DNA from: Mastacembelus armatus
Taxonomy: Eukaryota > Chordata > Actinopteri > Synbranchiformes > Mastacembelidae
Assembly: GCF_900324485.2 (NCBI RefSeq)
Contig: NW_022872866.1
Location: 186,001 to 250,000, forward strand
DNA: 64,000 nt
Direction: 5' to 3'
The notes below the pieces were generated by a model that was not told the DNA's origin, did not search any database, and worked only from the letters and a program-made list of their open reading frames with translations. The position numbers and the translations under genes were made by a program. Position 1 is the first letter of the stretch, and each line of letters starts with the position of its first letter. Shown one piece after another: positions 34,624 to 46,400 of this stretch.

Positions 34624-37600
34624 ATGTTCACACTGATCCTCCGGAGGCCCCGGCCGCTCAGCGGGGCTCTGGGCCTTCTCTCTGCCCGCTCAGCGCGCTC
34701 CTACCGCGGCTCTGCTCCGGAACTGCCCGCCGCCCGGGTCCGCGGCACCTTCCTGGACTTCTTCCGGAAGGAGCACGGACACCTGCTGGTCCCATCATCC
34801 CCGGTTCGGCCCCGAGGGGATCCCAGTCTTCTGTTCGTGAACGCCGGTATGAATCAGGTCAGTGTACCCCGGTCCGGTGTGGCCCGGTGTTTTCACCTGC
34901 GGCAGAGGTTCGGTAACTGTTGTTACCCGCCGATTTCAAAATAAGAGTCGGAGTCTGCTTAGAAAACCCCCAAAGGTCTGAACTTGTGCTCAGACTCCAG
35001 TTTCACTTTGTACAGACTTTTTTCAATTTGTGAGAGAAGCGGGTTTTCTCCGTCCAGGTCTCTACCCTGACATGGGTCTGATGAACAGGTGGACACACAG
35101 ACTCTGTACCTGACTCTCTACCTGAAATGAAAATGATTCTGCAAAGATTTTTTCACTTAAAGTTGTAGAGTAACACACGTTTTAGAAAAGATTAAATAAT
35201 AAATAGCACAGACCTGGTGGTTCTGCCTCCTTCTCTGGTCTGACCAATCGGCTGCAGTCAAACCACCTTTTCCAGACTTTACACCGGGCGTGAATCACTG
35301 GTTGTGAACCTTCTGGTCCTGGACCGGGCAGCAGAGTTCTGGATCAGCGGGGATCTGATTTGTGAGGTTCCTCCTGTGCAGCTGCTGACAGTCTGCAGTG
35401 TGTTTCAGTTCAAGCCGATCCTCCTGGGCACGGCGGACCCCCGCAGCGAGATGGCTTCATACCGCAGAGTGACCAACAGTCAGAAGTGTGTCCGAGCTGG
35501 AGGCAAACACAACGACCTGGAGGACGTGGGCCGAGACCTGACCCACCACACCTTCTTTGAGATGCTTGGCAACTGGTCGTTTGGAGACTACTTCAAGGTC
35601 AGCAGGGAGCTTCCTGTTTGCATGGGGGGGCAGTGTGTTCAGCATCACAGTAATGCAGATGTCCGTGTGTGTTTTCAGGAGGAGGCGTGTCGAATGGCGT
35701 GGAGCCTCCTCACAGAGCATTATGGGATACCTGCGGACAGACTGTATGTGTCGTATTTTGCTGGAGACGCTGCATCAGGTTTACCTGCCGACGAGGAGAC
35801 TCGTCAAATCTGGTTGGACATTGGGTGGGTCTGGGTCTGGAAAGTTCTGGGTGAGGCTCATAACTAAATGTGGTCTCCTCAGCTTAATGTGTGTGAATCC
35901 AAAACCTGGTCCAGCTTATCGTTCTGTGCCGTAGACCTCCATTGTTGTCCAAAAACTACTACTGATCAGCTGTGGTTGTGATGCAGGTTTTATATTTCAT
36001 GAACCAAAGGTTTTAGACCAAAGTCTGGATCACACTGAGGTGTTCTCATCTGCTGACCCTCCTGTCCTCCTCAGGGTCCCTCCCAGACGCCTCCTGCCCT
36101 TTGGACTCAAGGAGAACTTCTGGGAGATGGGGGACTCGGGCCCCTGTGGTCCCTGCACTGAGATCCACTACGACCATATCGGGGGACGAGATGCTGCAAC
36201 ACTTGTCAACACTGACAGTCCTGATGTGGTAGAGATCTGGAACCTGGTCTTCATGCAATACAACAGGTTGATATACCCACCAGAACCAGTACAAAACAGT
36301 ACACCAGAACACCAGTTCAGTCCACATTAAACCATTATCTGACACATGGTAGTTAGTCTGCTGGCCATACTGGTCAGCTCCCAGTATGACAGGTGGTCTT
36401 TCAATCTGTGCATGTTACCAGGGAGGTCGACCAGAGTCTGCTGCTGCTGCCCCAGTTCAGTGTGGATACTGGGATGGGACTGGAGAGACTGGTGAACATC
36501 CTGCAGGGAAAAAGATCAAACTACGATACAGACCTGTTCACCCCACTGCTGCACGCCATCCACCAGGTACGCTGGAAACACAGGTACCCCACATGCACCA
36601 GGTACACTGGGAACACTGGTACCCCACATGCACCAGGTACACTGTGAACACAGGTACCCCACATGCACCAGGTGCACTGGGAACACTGGTACCCCACATG
36701 CACCAGGTACACTGTGAACACTGGTACCCCACATGCACCAGGTACACTGTGAACACTGGTACCCCACATGCACCAGGTACACTGGGAACACTGGTACCCG
36801 ACATGCACCAGGTACACTGGGAACACTGGTACCCCACATGCACCAGGTACACTGGGAACACTGGTACCCCACATGCACCAGGTACACTGTGAACACTGGT
36901 ACCCCACATGCACCAGGTACACTGTGAACACAGGCACCCCACATGCACCAGGTACACTGTGAACACTGGTACCCCACATGCACCAGGTACACTGTGAACA
37001 CAGGCACCCCACATGCACCAGGTACACTGTGAACACAGGTACCCCACATGCACCAGGTACACTGTGAACACTGGTACCCCACATGCACCAGGTACACTGT
37101 GAACACTGGTACCCCACATGCACCAGGTACACTGTGAACACTGGTACCCCACATGCACCAGGTACACTGTGAACACTGGTACCCCACATGCACCAGGTAC
37201 ACTGGGAACACTGGTACCCCACATGCACCAGGTACACTGGGAACACTGGTACCCCACATGCACCAGGTACACTGTGAACACTGGTACCCCACATGCACCA
37301 GGTACACTGGGAACACTGGTACCCCACATGCACCAGGTACACTGTGAACACTGGTACCCCACATGCACCAGGTACACTGTGAACACTGGTACCCCACATG
37401 CACCAGGTACACTGGGAACACAGGCACCCCACATGCACCAGGTACACTGTGAACACTGGCACCCCACATGCACCAGGTACACTGTGAACACTGGCACCCC
37501 ACATGCACCAGGTACACTGTGAACACTGGCACCCCACATGCACCAGGTACACTGTGAACACTGGTACCCCACATGCACCAGGTACACTGTGAACACTGGT

Positions 37601-37955
37601 ACCCCACATGCACCAGGTACACTGTGAACACTGGTACCCCACATGCACCAGGTACACAGGGAACACAGGTAACTTTACATTGACATCTTCCTGTTGTTAT
37701 GGAAATGTTCCTGTTGTCACGGAGATGTCTATGTCCTCAGATATCAAGGGTGAGGCCGTACAGTGGGCGGACAGGCGCAGCAGACGTAGGGAAGGTGGAC
37801 ATGGCGTACCGAGTGGTTGCGGACCACATCCGGACTTTATCGGTATGCATTGCGGATGGGATCCATCCAGGCATGTCAGGAGCCGAGTGAGTCATCATCC
37901 AATCAGCTTTGAGAACAGAGCCCCCAGCCAATCAGCTGTCTTGTAACCGCGCGTG

Positions 37956-37986
<31 letters not shown>

Positions 37987-40900
37987 CAGGCTGGTGTTGA
38001 GGAGGATTTTGCGGCGGGCAGTCCGGTTCTGTGTCGAGGTCCTTCAGACTCCTCAGGGAGCACTGGCCAGCCTGGTTCCTACTGTCAGCCACATCCTGGT
38101 AAAATACCCATAACTGCTCTGACTCATCCGTGTGTTCTGGTTCCCTGCACTCGGTTTGATTTGGACTAAAACATGAAGACACAACTCAACTCTGTGTTCT
38201 CTGAGAGAAATTCATCATCATCCAAACGTGAGCTGAGGGTACCCCAGTCTGCCAGAACCAGCTCGGACAATGAATAATTAAATGGTGCTCAGATTACTAA
38301 GCTCTGGGGCAGGAGGAAGCTTTAAAAGTAATGTTTGTAATCGCACAGAGGAAGATAAACGTGGTCAGAGCTTCAGCACCTGAAGGCAAAATGCAGCTGT
38401 CCCTGCCGTACCCAGGGGCTATCTGGATCAGGTGTGTCCAGCCAATCAGAAGCTGGAAGGGCATAGAAATGAAAATAGTTCACAGACCATATTACTGATG
38501 ATGTTTAAGATGAATCCTGAAAATGTAGGAGACATCAACAGTCTGCTGTAAATAATATTTAGCTTCTTTCTTCTGTTTGCAGGGCGACGTGTACCCGGAG
38601 CTGCACAGGGAGGCCGACAGGGTGAGTTGCTGACGGTAAACGTCATGGTTTCATTTTGTAGATCATTAATGAGTTTGAAGCCGTGATTGAGCAGTCAGTG
38701 TTAATGTGAGACATGAATCGTTCGCTGAGGAAGCAGGAAGTTGTCATCGGGACGCTGATGTTCTTCCCTCAGGTCACGGACATCATTAACGAGAACGAGG
38801 CTCACTTCCTGTCGTCTCTGCAGCAGGGCAGCAGGCTCATCCTCCGCACACTCAACTCAGTGGACTACAAACATGGCGTGTTCCCTGGTGAGTTACTACG
38901 ATTTCCATCAGCCATCTGGACAAGCAGAGGAAGCCAAACTGAGTCTTTATTCATCCAGTAACCAAAAACATCGTTTCTGAAGCGTTCAGCCAAATTTCAT
39001 GGCCTTCCTTAGACAAGGACGTCAGATTTAAGTCATGGCTTTAGTATCTGCATTTAGGAACACATTTACAAGACTAAAGTAAAATGAAGTAACTTGGTTC
39101 TAATTTGCATAAAAAACATTATTTTAATTTAACAGTCGCTTTAACCTGTTTCAGATTTAAAACTTAAAGCACAACTTTAAGATCTTCATTTATTGGTGGC
39201 ATGTAAAACAGAAGCTTCAGGGCAAAAGTCGACAGATTAGCACATAAACCTCTTTCAGTTGGTTCAGCTGTAAATTTCCCTTTTTTTCTCCATGAACACA
39301 ACAAAGTGATCATTAATCCATTCAGTTCCAAGAGCTCAAACTCATTTAAGACTCTTATGTCTGTGTGTGTGACTGCATCAGCCTCGGTGGCCTGGTCTCT
39401 GCACAGAGACCTGGGTTTTCCTCTGGACCTGGTAGACCTGATGTTGGAGGAGAGGGGAGTCCAGGTGGACCGGCAGGAGCTGGACCGACTAATCACAGAG
39501 AGTCACAAGGTGAAGCTTTACTCTGATGTTTTGAATGTGGAAACCTTGAGCGATGTCAGTATAAGATTTGTTTCGCTCTGTGGCTACATGTGAAGAAATG
39601 GAAGTGGTCTCACCTGCTGGGACCTGGAATTGAAGACCCACAGGTAATGATGCCATCACACTTGTCTCTGATCCCGTCAGGTGGCGTCTGAAGTGCGATC
39701 AGATGTTCGAGCTCCAGTGATGCTGGACGTCCTCAGCCTGGCGGAGCTGCAGCGTCTTGGAGTCCCACACACCGACGACGGTCTCAAATACCAGTACAGA
39801 CTGGAACAGGGCCGATACGGTATGACTGGTCCTACCTGTTTCGATAACGCACCTGACAGCCTGTGCTCAATCCAGACAGGTAACCTGTGCTGTCTGTCCT
39901 GCCAGTGTTCCCAGCATGTCACGCCACAGTTCTGGCTCTGTATGATGGTCAGACTCTGGTGTCAGAGGTCAGTGGGGGTCAGTGTTGTGGAGTCATTCTG
40001 GACCAGACCTGTTTCTATTCTGAGCAGGGTGGGCAGTCACATGACCAGGGCTACTTCACCAGGGACGGACTGCAGGTCAGCTGACATGGGAAATGCATCT
40101 TGGGTACCTGTTGTGTGTTCAGGTGAGCTGAGGTCTGACTCTTGTCTCTCAGGATGTAGTGTACTCTGTGGAGGAGGTGGTCCTGGCGGGGGGGTACGTG
40201 ATCCACCAGGTGACAGCAGCTGACAGCCTGAAGACCGGAGACCAAGTTCAACTACACCTGGACCAGGTAAACACCAGGACTCAGATCGAAGAAGTGGGTT
40301 AGCTTCATCTGCTGAAGCAGAAACAGGTGTGACTGAGGAAGGGGGAGGTTTCAGATTTTACCCCCTCACCGGTAGACTGACCATGTTGGGGAAACAAAAA
40401 AGTTTTTTAGTTTAGTTGGAGACAGACGGTGTTTGATCAGATCCACTGCCCGAACCGAAAAACCTTTCAGAGCCGCACATCTATTCATGTAGTTCAAGTC
40501 ACAAAATCGCATTAATATCGCACCTGTCTCTCACCTGCCTGTCTCTCACCTGCCTGTCTCTCACCTGCTGGTCTCTCAGGTCCACAGGTTGTCCTGTATG
40601 GTCAAACACACAGCGACTCACATCCTGAACTTTGCTCTGAGGAAAGTTCTGGGCTCATCGGTCCAACAGAGAGGATCTCACGTGGCAGCTGATCGCCTGC
40701 GCTTCGACTTCAGTGTCAAGGTGGATCATGTGACCGACTGACTGGCTCACTGCTCTGTGCGTCACACAGTCGTGCAGAAAAACCTCAGGGTGTAACATGA
40801 AGCAGCTGCCTCACACACATTTGACCGTTCCTGTCGGACTTGTCACCCGGTTCTCTTTTCCCTCCTCAGGGCTCTCTGAGCGTCTCTCAGCTGCAGCAGG

Positions 40901-43099
40901 TGGAAAGGTGTGTGAACGACATCATCTCAGCCAATCAGATCGTCCACAGCCAGGTGCTTCCTCTACAGAGAGCCAGGAGCATCCGAGGACTGAGGACTGT
41001 AGATGAGGTGAGCTGTCTGCCTGGCCGACCGACTGCCTGGCCGACCGACTGTCTGACTGACTGACTGACTTTCTGTCTGCAGGTGTATCCTGACCCCGTT
41101 CGCCTGGTCTCGGTGGGTGTCCCGGTCTCTGAGCTGCTAGACAATCAGACAGACACTCAGACGTCTGTGGAGCTCTGCTGTGGAACGTGAGACTGAAACA
41201 CACCTGTTCAGTTTACCTGTCTGACTCTGAGGGGGCGTGTCCCAGCGGCATCTGTCGTCATCTGAACGACCAGACATGTCTTTATTATCCTGTGTCAAAG
41301 TAGCTGATATCAGTTGGATGCATGAGGATCTAACTGTGTTAATGTGCACGATCAATGAAAGGATTTTGTCTGTCTGTTTGCAGTCACCTGCTGCAGACTG
41401 GAGCCATCGAGGACCTGGTGATTGTGTCTGAGAGACAGCAGGTGAAAGGAATCAGTCGGATCATCGCTGTGACGGGACAGGAAGCCACACGGGTCAGTAT
41501 TATAAAGTCCTTGTCCACAGTTTCTGTGTCCAGTAACCCGGCCGGCCTATGGAACGAGATTAGAGACAATAAGAACCGAGCAGAAACGAGTTTCAAGTCT
41601 AATTTTTTTTCAGTTTCCATTTTCAACTTATCAGTTTCTGTTCTATACTTTGACGTGCGTGTCGTCCTCAGGCTCGAGAGGTGGGGCAGGTTTTGTTGCA
41701 GGAAGTGGACTCTCTGTCAGTCAGGCTGTCAGACTCCGCCCCCTCCAGTCTTGACTCTGCCCAACGTCTTGCCAAGGAGATCGGAGTCCTCTCTGATGTA
41801 GGTACACTACCCATAATGCAGTGCATCTGGTGAGGTGTTGATACAAGGTGCCGTTTGAGCCTGTGCTGTGTCTCTCAGGCTGTGGATAACACCCCCATCC
41901 CCCAGTGGCAACGCAGGGAGCTGCAGGGTCGACTCAAGGCCCTGCAGAGGACCAGTAACACCGGCGTCAGGAAACTGGAGGCCAGAGAGGTGAACACACA
42001 CCTGACACACTGCAGCCATCGTGTGGTCTCAATAGCTTTACCTTACACCTGCTGCACATGTGGATTTTTGTAGTTTGTTTGAACACAGTGAGATTTATTT
42101 AACAATCAGGAGGAAGGTTCCAATGGTCGACTGCCCACCTTCATCCTTCATGGAACTGACTTATTCCTTCTGACGGCAGCACAAACATGTGGGACTGACG
42201 GGAACCTTCAAGCCACATCTTCCCTTCACTGATGGGGCTGGTCAGAAACGTGGGCGTCTGCTGCGTTTTCCTCGTGTCTCAGCTGTTTGTTTGGGTCTTT
42301 TTGTCTGATTCTCAGTGACTGTAGATCAGTTTAGTCCATAAACCTGTTTCTTCCAAGACACTCTAACATCAGAACGTTCCTGAAGGGAAGGTGCTTCTTA
42401 TTAACGGCAGCAACAGGTCAAGCAGCTGCGTCAGTGTCTGAGCAGCAGAGTTTTTAGGTTATTAGATCTGGATGTGGATTTGAATGTGAACAGTGCTCAG
42501 ACTGATGTTGTTTCGCAGCAACAACGCAGCCTACTGAGCATGTTGGTGTTTTCCCATCATGCTTTTCTCAGGCTGCGGTTCGAGCTCAGGCTGTGCTGGA
42601 GAAGAACGGCAGGAGGGAAGTGCTGGTGGACTGCGTGGACACGGACTCTCTGTCGGTAGGTCATCATGGTCAGCACCTGGGGCGTTCCACGTATTTCTGA
42701 TCCAAGTAAGCGGCTCAATGCCATCATGTTTCAGGTCGTGATGAAGACCGTGAACCAGCTGAGCTCAGCCTCCCCTCGCAGTTATGTGATGCTGCTCGCT
42801 CATCAGAGGCATTCTGGGAAGGTTCTGTGTGCCTGTCAGGTTCCCAAGGTAAGAAAGGCTCACCTGTCAGTGATGTGACAGGAGGCGCTGTTTGTTCAGA
42901 ACATCTGATCAGCTGTGTATTCTCTCCTCAGGACTCGAAGTCTCTCCCAGCCTCTGACTGGGCGGTAGCGGTGTGTCACTATCTTGGTGGGAGCGCTGGA
43001 GGTTCGGCACTGGTTGCCAAGGGAACGGGAAGCAGCAGTGACATCACAGATGCTCTGAGGTGGGCGGAGCAGTTTGCCCACCAGAAAACACAGCAATGA
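34624..43099 (+). CDS. aars2: Mitochondrial alanyl-tRNA synthetase
   Basis: Charges mitochondrial tRNA-Ala and hydrolyses mischarged products. 22 exons: 34624-34857, 35409-35597, 35679-35824, 36075-36266, 36422-36566, 37741-37886, 37990-38098, 38583-38621, 38773-38887, 39382-39509, 39681-39819, 39906-40075, 40153-40266, 40580-40720, 40870-41007, 41083-41186, 41384-41492, 41672-41797, 41879-41989, 42572-42655, 42735-42848, 42932-43099. They sum to 2961 nt, 986 residues (human 985). Arg-rich mitochondrial leader [20 protein letters not shown]; class II core [77 protein letters not shown]; editing domain HTATH (HxxxH) with the distal CCGTH; C-terminal C-Ala region. Exon 5 runs straight into a 35-bp minisatellite, and the exon 7 acceptor is preceded by a GT repeat. 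Transcription is divergent from alg13 and convergent with the first calpain. Confidence 0.97.
36561..37660. repeat. 35-bp minisatellite starting at the aars2 exon 5 splice donor
   Basis: About 31 copies of a 35-bp unit beginning CACCAGGTACACTGTGAACA. The first unit overlaps the last six exon bases (CACCAG) and the first intron bases (gtac) of exon 5, so every copy contains a donor-like CAG/GTAC. Variation between copies is low (GGGAACA/GTGAACA, GGTACC/GGCACC). Because 35 is not a multiple of 3 and the unit lacks stops, all frames are open on both strands (up to 381 codons); these are artefacts. Confidence 0.97.
37951..37987 (+). repeat. (GT)n microsatellite at the aars2 exon 7 acceptor
   Basis: GCGTGTGTGTGCGTGTGTGT and onward ends in GTGTCAG/GCTGGT, the acceptor of exon 7. 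It replaces the expected polypyrimidine tract in a 103-nt intron. Confidence 0.93.
38410..38465 (+). repeat. Fragment of the foldback-type repeat also found at 61.4 kb
   Basis: CCAGGGGCTATCTGGATCAG followed by GTGTGTCCAGCCAATCAGAAGCTGGAAGG shares CAATCAGAAGCTGGAAG-type sequence and an ACCAGGGG start with the inverted-repeat element at 61410-61670. It is short and single-armed. Confidence 0.5.
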
Positions 43100-43198
43100 C
43101 ATCATCGTGACTGTAACCTGTGGGCCCACAGCTGCAGCTGTCGCCTTCCACTGGACATCAGGCTCAGGTGTGAACTGAACATTTCTTTGTTTTAGAAG

Positions 43199-43204
43199 AA
43201 ATAA
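43199..43204 (+). terminator. Polyadenylation signal, aars2
   Basis: AATAAA 100 bp after the aars2 stop. Minus-strand signals for the convergent calpain lie close by (TTTATT near 43220), so the two 3' UTRs may nearly touch or overlap. Confidence 0.6.
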
Positions 43205-43455
43205 AAACATCACTGCGTGTGCTGATTGTTAGATTCTTTATTTGATTTGTTGGTTCATGTTTATAAAAGGAGTCGGTTTATTGTTAAGGCATCAGGTGGC
43301 AGGCAGGTGAGGCAGCTTTACTGTCAGACATAACAAACCGAAACAAACATGCAGGTGTAACCGTCTGTCACACCAGCATCCTTACAATAAAATATAAACC
43401 AGCCGCAGTTGTTCCAGTTACTTTGTTTGCAGAGTCAGGATCTGGTCCCGGTTCT

Positions 43456-46400
43456 TCAGATCATGGACAACTTCAGCCACTGCAGGAGAGTCACAAACAT
43501 TAAATCATTAAATCACCTGTCCCAGACTCATCCTACACACTCACCTCTACATTTATTTATGTAGGGCACAGTTCGACCCAACAACCATGATCGATAAACA
43601 CTACAAACGTTTACGAGCTCCTGGTCTGGAAATAATGAGAAAACGTTTTCAGTGCTCAGGAAAACGACGGATCAGGTTTCTGAACACTTCTCATTAAATC
43701 AGTTTACAGACTTCGTACCTGCATCAGGTTCAGCTCAATGGTTCCCGAGTTGTCTTTGTCCAGAGTGTTGAACACGCCTGTGGAGAGAAAACAGGAAGGT
43801 CAGTCGGAGCGGAGCTGTCCGTCTGTCTGAAGGGTTGTATTCTGTCAGGACCCCCGGAGTGTTGTTAGGACTCACCGAACATGGTCTCCAGGCGAATCAA
43901 GCAGCCCACAAAGTTGTCAAAGTCAATGGTGAGATCCGGGTCGCTATACCGAGCCACCAGGATCTGATTGAGAGCATTGTTCAGTCTGAACCCTGGAACA
44001 TAGAGAAACCAGCTGTGAGGAGCAGCAGAGGTGAGTTGTACAGATGTTTTTCTCCTTGTGTCTTTTCCATCAGTGTCTTTAAATATGGTCTGAATAAAAA
44101 AAAAAACTGATCTGTGCTGCCATGTTTTGTGCAAATAGAAGTAAATGTTGCAGGAGCCGCTCAGTAAAAGTCTCAGCCAGCCCTCTCAGGAATAAAAAGC
44201 CCAGTTTTAGTGTTTGGTGTGTTTGTGTTACCAGCTTCTTCTACAGCCGTCCTCATCTCCATGCAGCTCATCGTCCCAGAATTGTCCACGTCCTTCTGCC
44301 GGTAGATGTTCTGTCCCACAATAGAGACAACAACTGGTCACAAAGTCCACAACTACTGATTAACATGAACTGTCCAACCGACATCAGGGTGTGAGGAGCA
44401 TATTTGGTTTGAACAGTGTCGTCTCAGGTGTAGACTTGACGGTGAGCTGCTGTAAATTGTCGTGAACTCACCGGGTTCTTTAAAGACAAGTCCGTCAGCA
44501 ACTCACCAGGTAGTTATCGATCTTGGTCCACAGCACTTTAAACTCCACCAGGCCCAGTTTCCCGCTGCCGTCTTTCTGCAGCAGAGTTCAGGAAGAGAAA
44601 ATAGTCTCTTCTAGTCTGACTGAAGGTTTTTACTCTCCTGCAACAGTTTTCAGTGACGTGGATTAGTTTCTTTGGCTCCATCTGGTGGTTTAACCTGACT
44701 AAACCACTGTGAAATGAAAATACTACAATAACAGTGATGTTCTTTATATTGGAGATGCCATTCAAGAAGGAAGTAGCTCAAGTCCTTTCAGGCCTTATTT
44801 ACAAAGAGACTGATCTAGACAGTGACAGATGTTACATTAATTTCAGTTCTTGTTTTTATATTGTTGGTTTGAGTTTAATCACAAATAAACACAAATGCTT
44901 GTTCTCATCTGTTCCATCTATTGTTATTCTGTAAATCAAAAATGTGACTGGGACAGGGCCTAGTTCTTAGTGAGGAGTTTAGTGTTTTCTGTGGTGGAAG
45001 GATACGTCCAACATGTTGACCATGTTGCGACAGGTTGCAATGCTGAAACCGCTGGTCTTGATGTCGGATCCTGCCACAGACAGACAGACAGTTCTGTTTG
45101 AACAGGTGAGTTCTGGTCACACCTGAACCTGAGTCTTAAATCATGTCGTTCTTACGTTTGGCCACCACCTTGTTGAGGATCTTCTGCAGCTCGAAGGCAC
45201 AGATCTCAGAGTCCTGCACAGATAGGGTTTGAATCGGGTGTCAAGCAGCAGGGGGTGAGATGAACCTGTTATGAGTGAGCAGCTCACCTGTCCTGCCAGC
45301 TTTGTGAACAGACCCCTGAACTGATCGTCCACGTCGCTCTCAGTAATCTCGATCTGACACCGCAGGATCAGGATAAAAACAGGAAGATGTTCTGAATGTT
45401 CCCAGTTTATCGAGTCCAGCACTGATCCTAAATCAATGCTCTTCAATTATTAGCAAAACACTTTGTTCTTATTACACAATCCAGTTTTCAGACGTCACTG
45501 TTTAGCATGTGAACACAGCCATCAACAAAATTAGCATTAAGGTATGAATGAACAAGGCAAAGCATTCGCCTTAAACTGAAGCCTGAGCATCACTGATGCT
45601 GACTGAGGAATAAAACTCCTCCAGCTCAGCCCTGATCCTTCTCTCACCTTCTTCACTCTGGACTCTACAGGGTCGTCCATCTCTCTGCAGGAACAAACCA
45701 ACATGTCAGTGTTAAAACACATTTCCCAGCTCCTTAGAAACACAGCTGCACTTCCTCTGCTGGCCACTAGATGCTGCTGTAATAAAACTTCTCCAGCTGC
45801 ACATACTGTCATCTCACAGCTGTTCATGTATTTAGGGGACGATGGGAAAATAACTGGAGGACACAGGATGACTACACCGTGATGGAAAATTACACAGCGA
45901 GTGGTTCTAACAATCCGTCTATCAAATCCAGACTTCCATCTAACATTTGGACACTTTCACCACCTCCAGCTGCCGAGTCTCGGACCGGCTGCGTTTAAAC
46001 CTACTGAAAGTCGGCCTGTTTCTCTGCAAACACTCGGACAAAGAAGTCTGCGTCCTTGTGCGGCTCGAAGGTGGACGGGACGACCAGGTACTCTCCGGGC
46101 GGCAGACAGAAGCGGTTGCAAACTTCTCGCAGGTTGATGAAGGTTTCGGAGCGAGCAGCAGAGGCGTGACGGACGAAGAAGTTCTTGTTCAGGTGGACGT
46201 TCCTCTGACCGCAGAACTGACAGAGACACGAGGGTTAGTTTCAAATCAGACTGAAAACACTGAGCAGCATCATGTCCTGCCCCAGACTGAAGACGGGTCA
46301 TCACTGGACCGGAGTCAGCATCCGTACCTCTTTAGGAACCTGCAACAGAACAGATTCAGACAAAACACTTGTCACTGAAACGCGAAACATTTCCGCTCTC

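Noticed and set aside
36561-37660. Possible CRISPR-like array (35-bp repeats)
   Set aside because: Units are directly adjacent with no unique spacers, and the setting is a vertebrate intron.
36516-37666. Open frames of 368-381 codons on the minus strand, rich in Cys and Trp
   Set aside because: They are the 35-bp minisatellite read in three frames; the unit has no stop codon and is not a multiple of three, so all frames cycle. No start context or homology.
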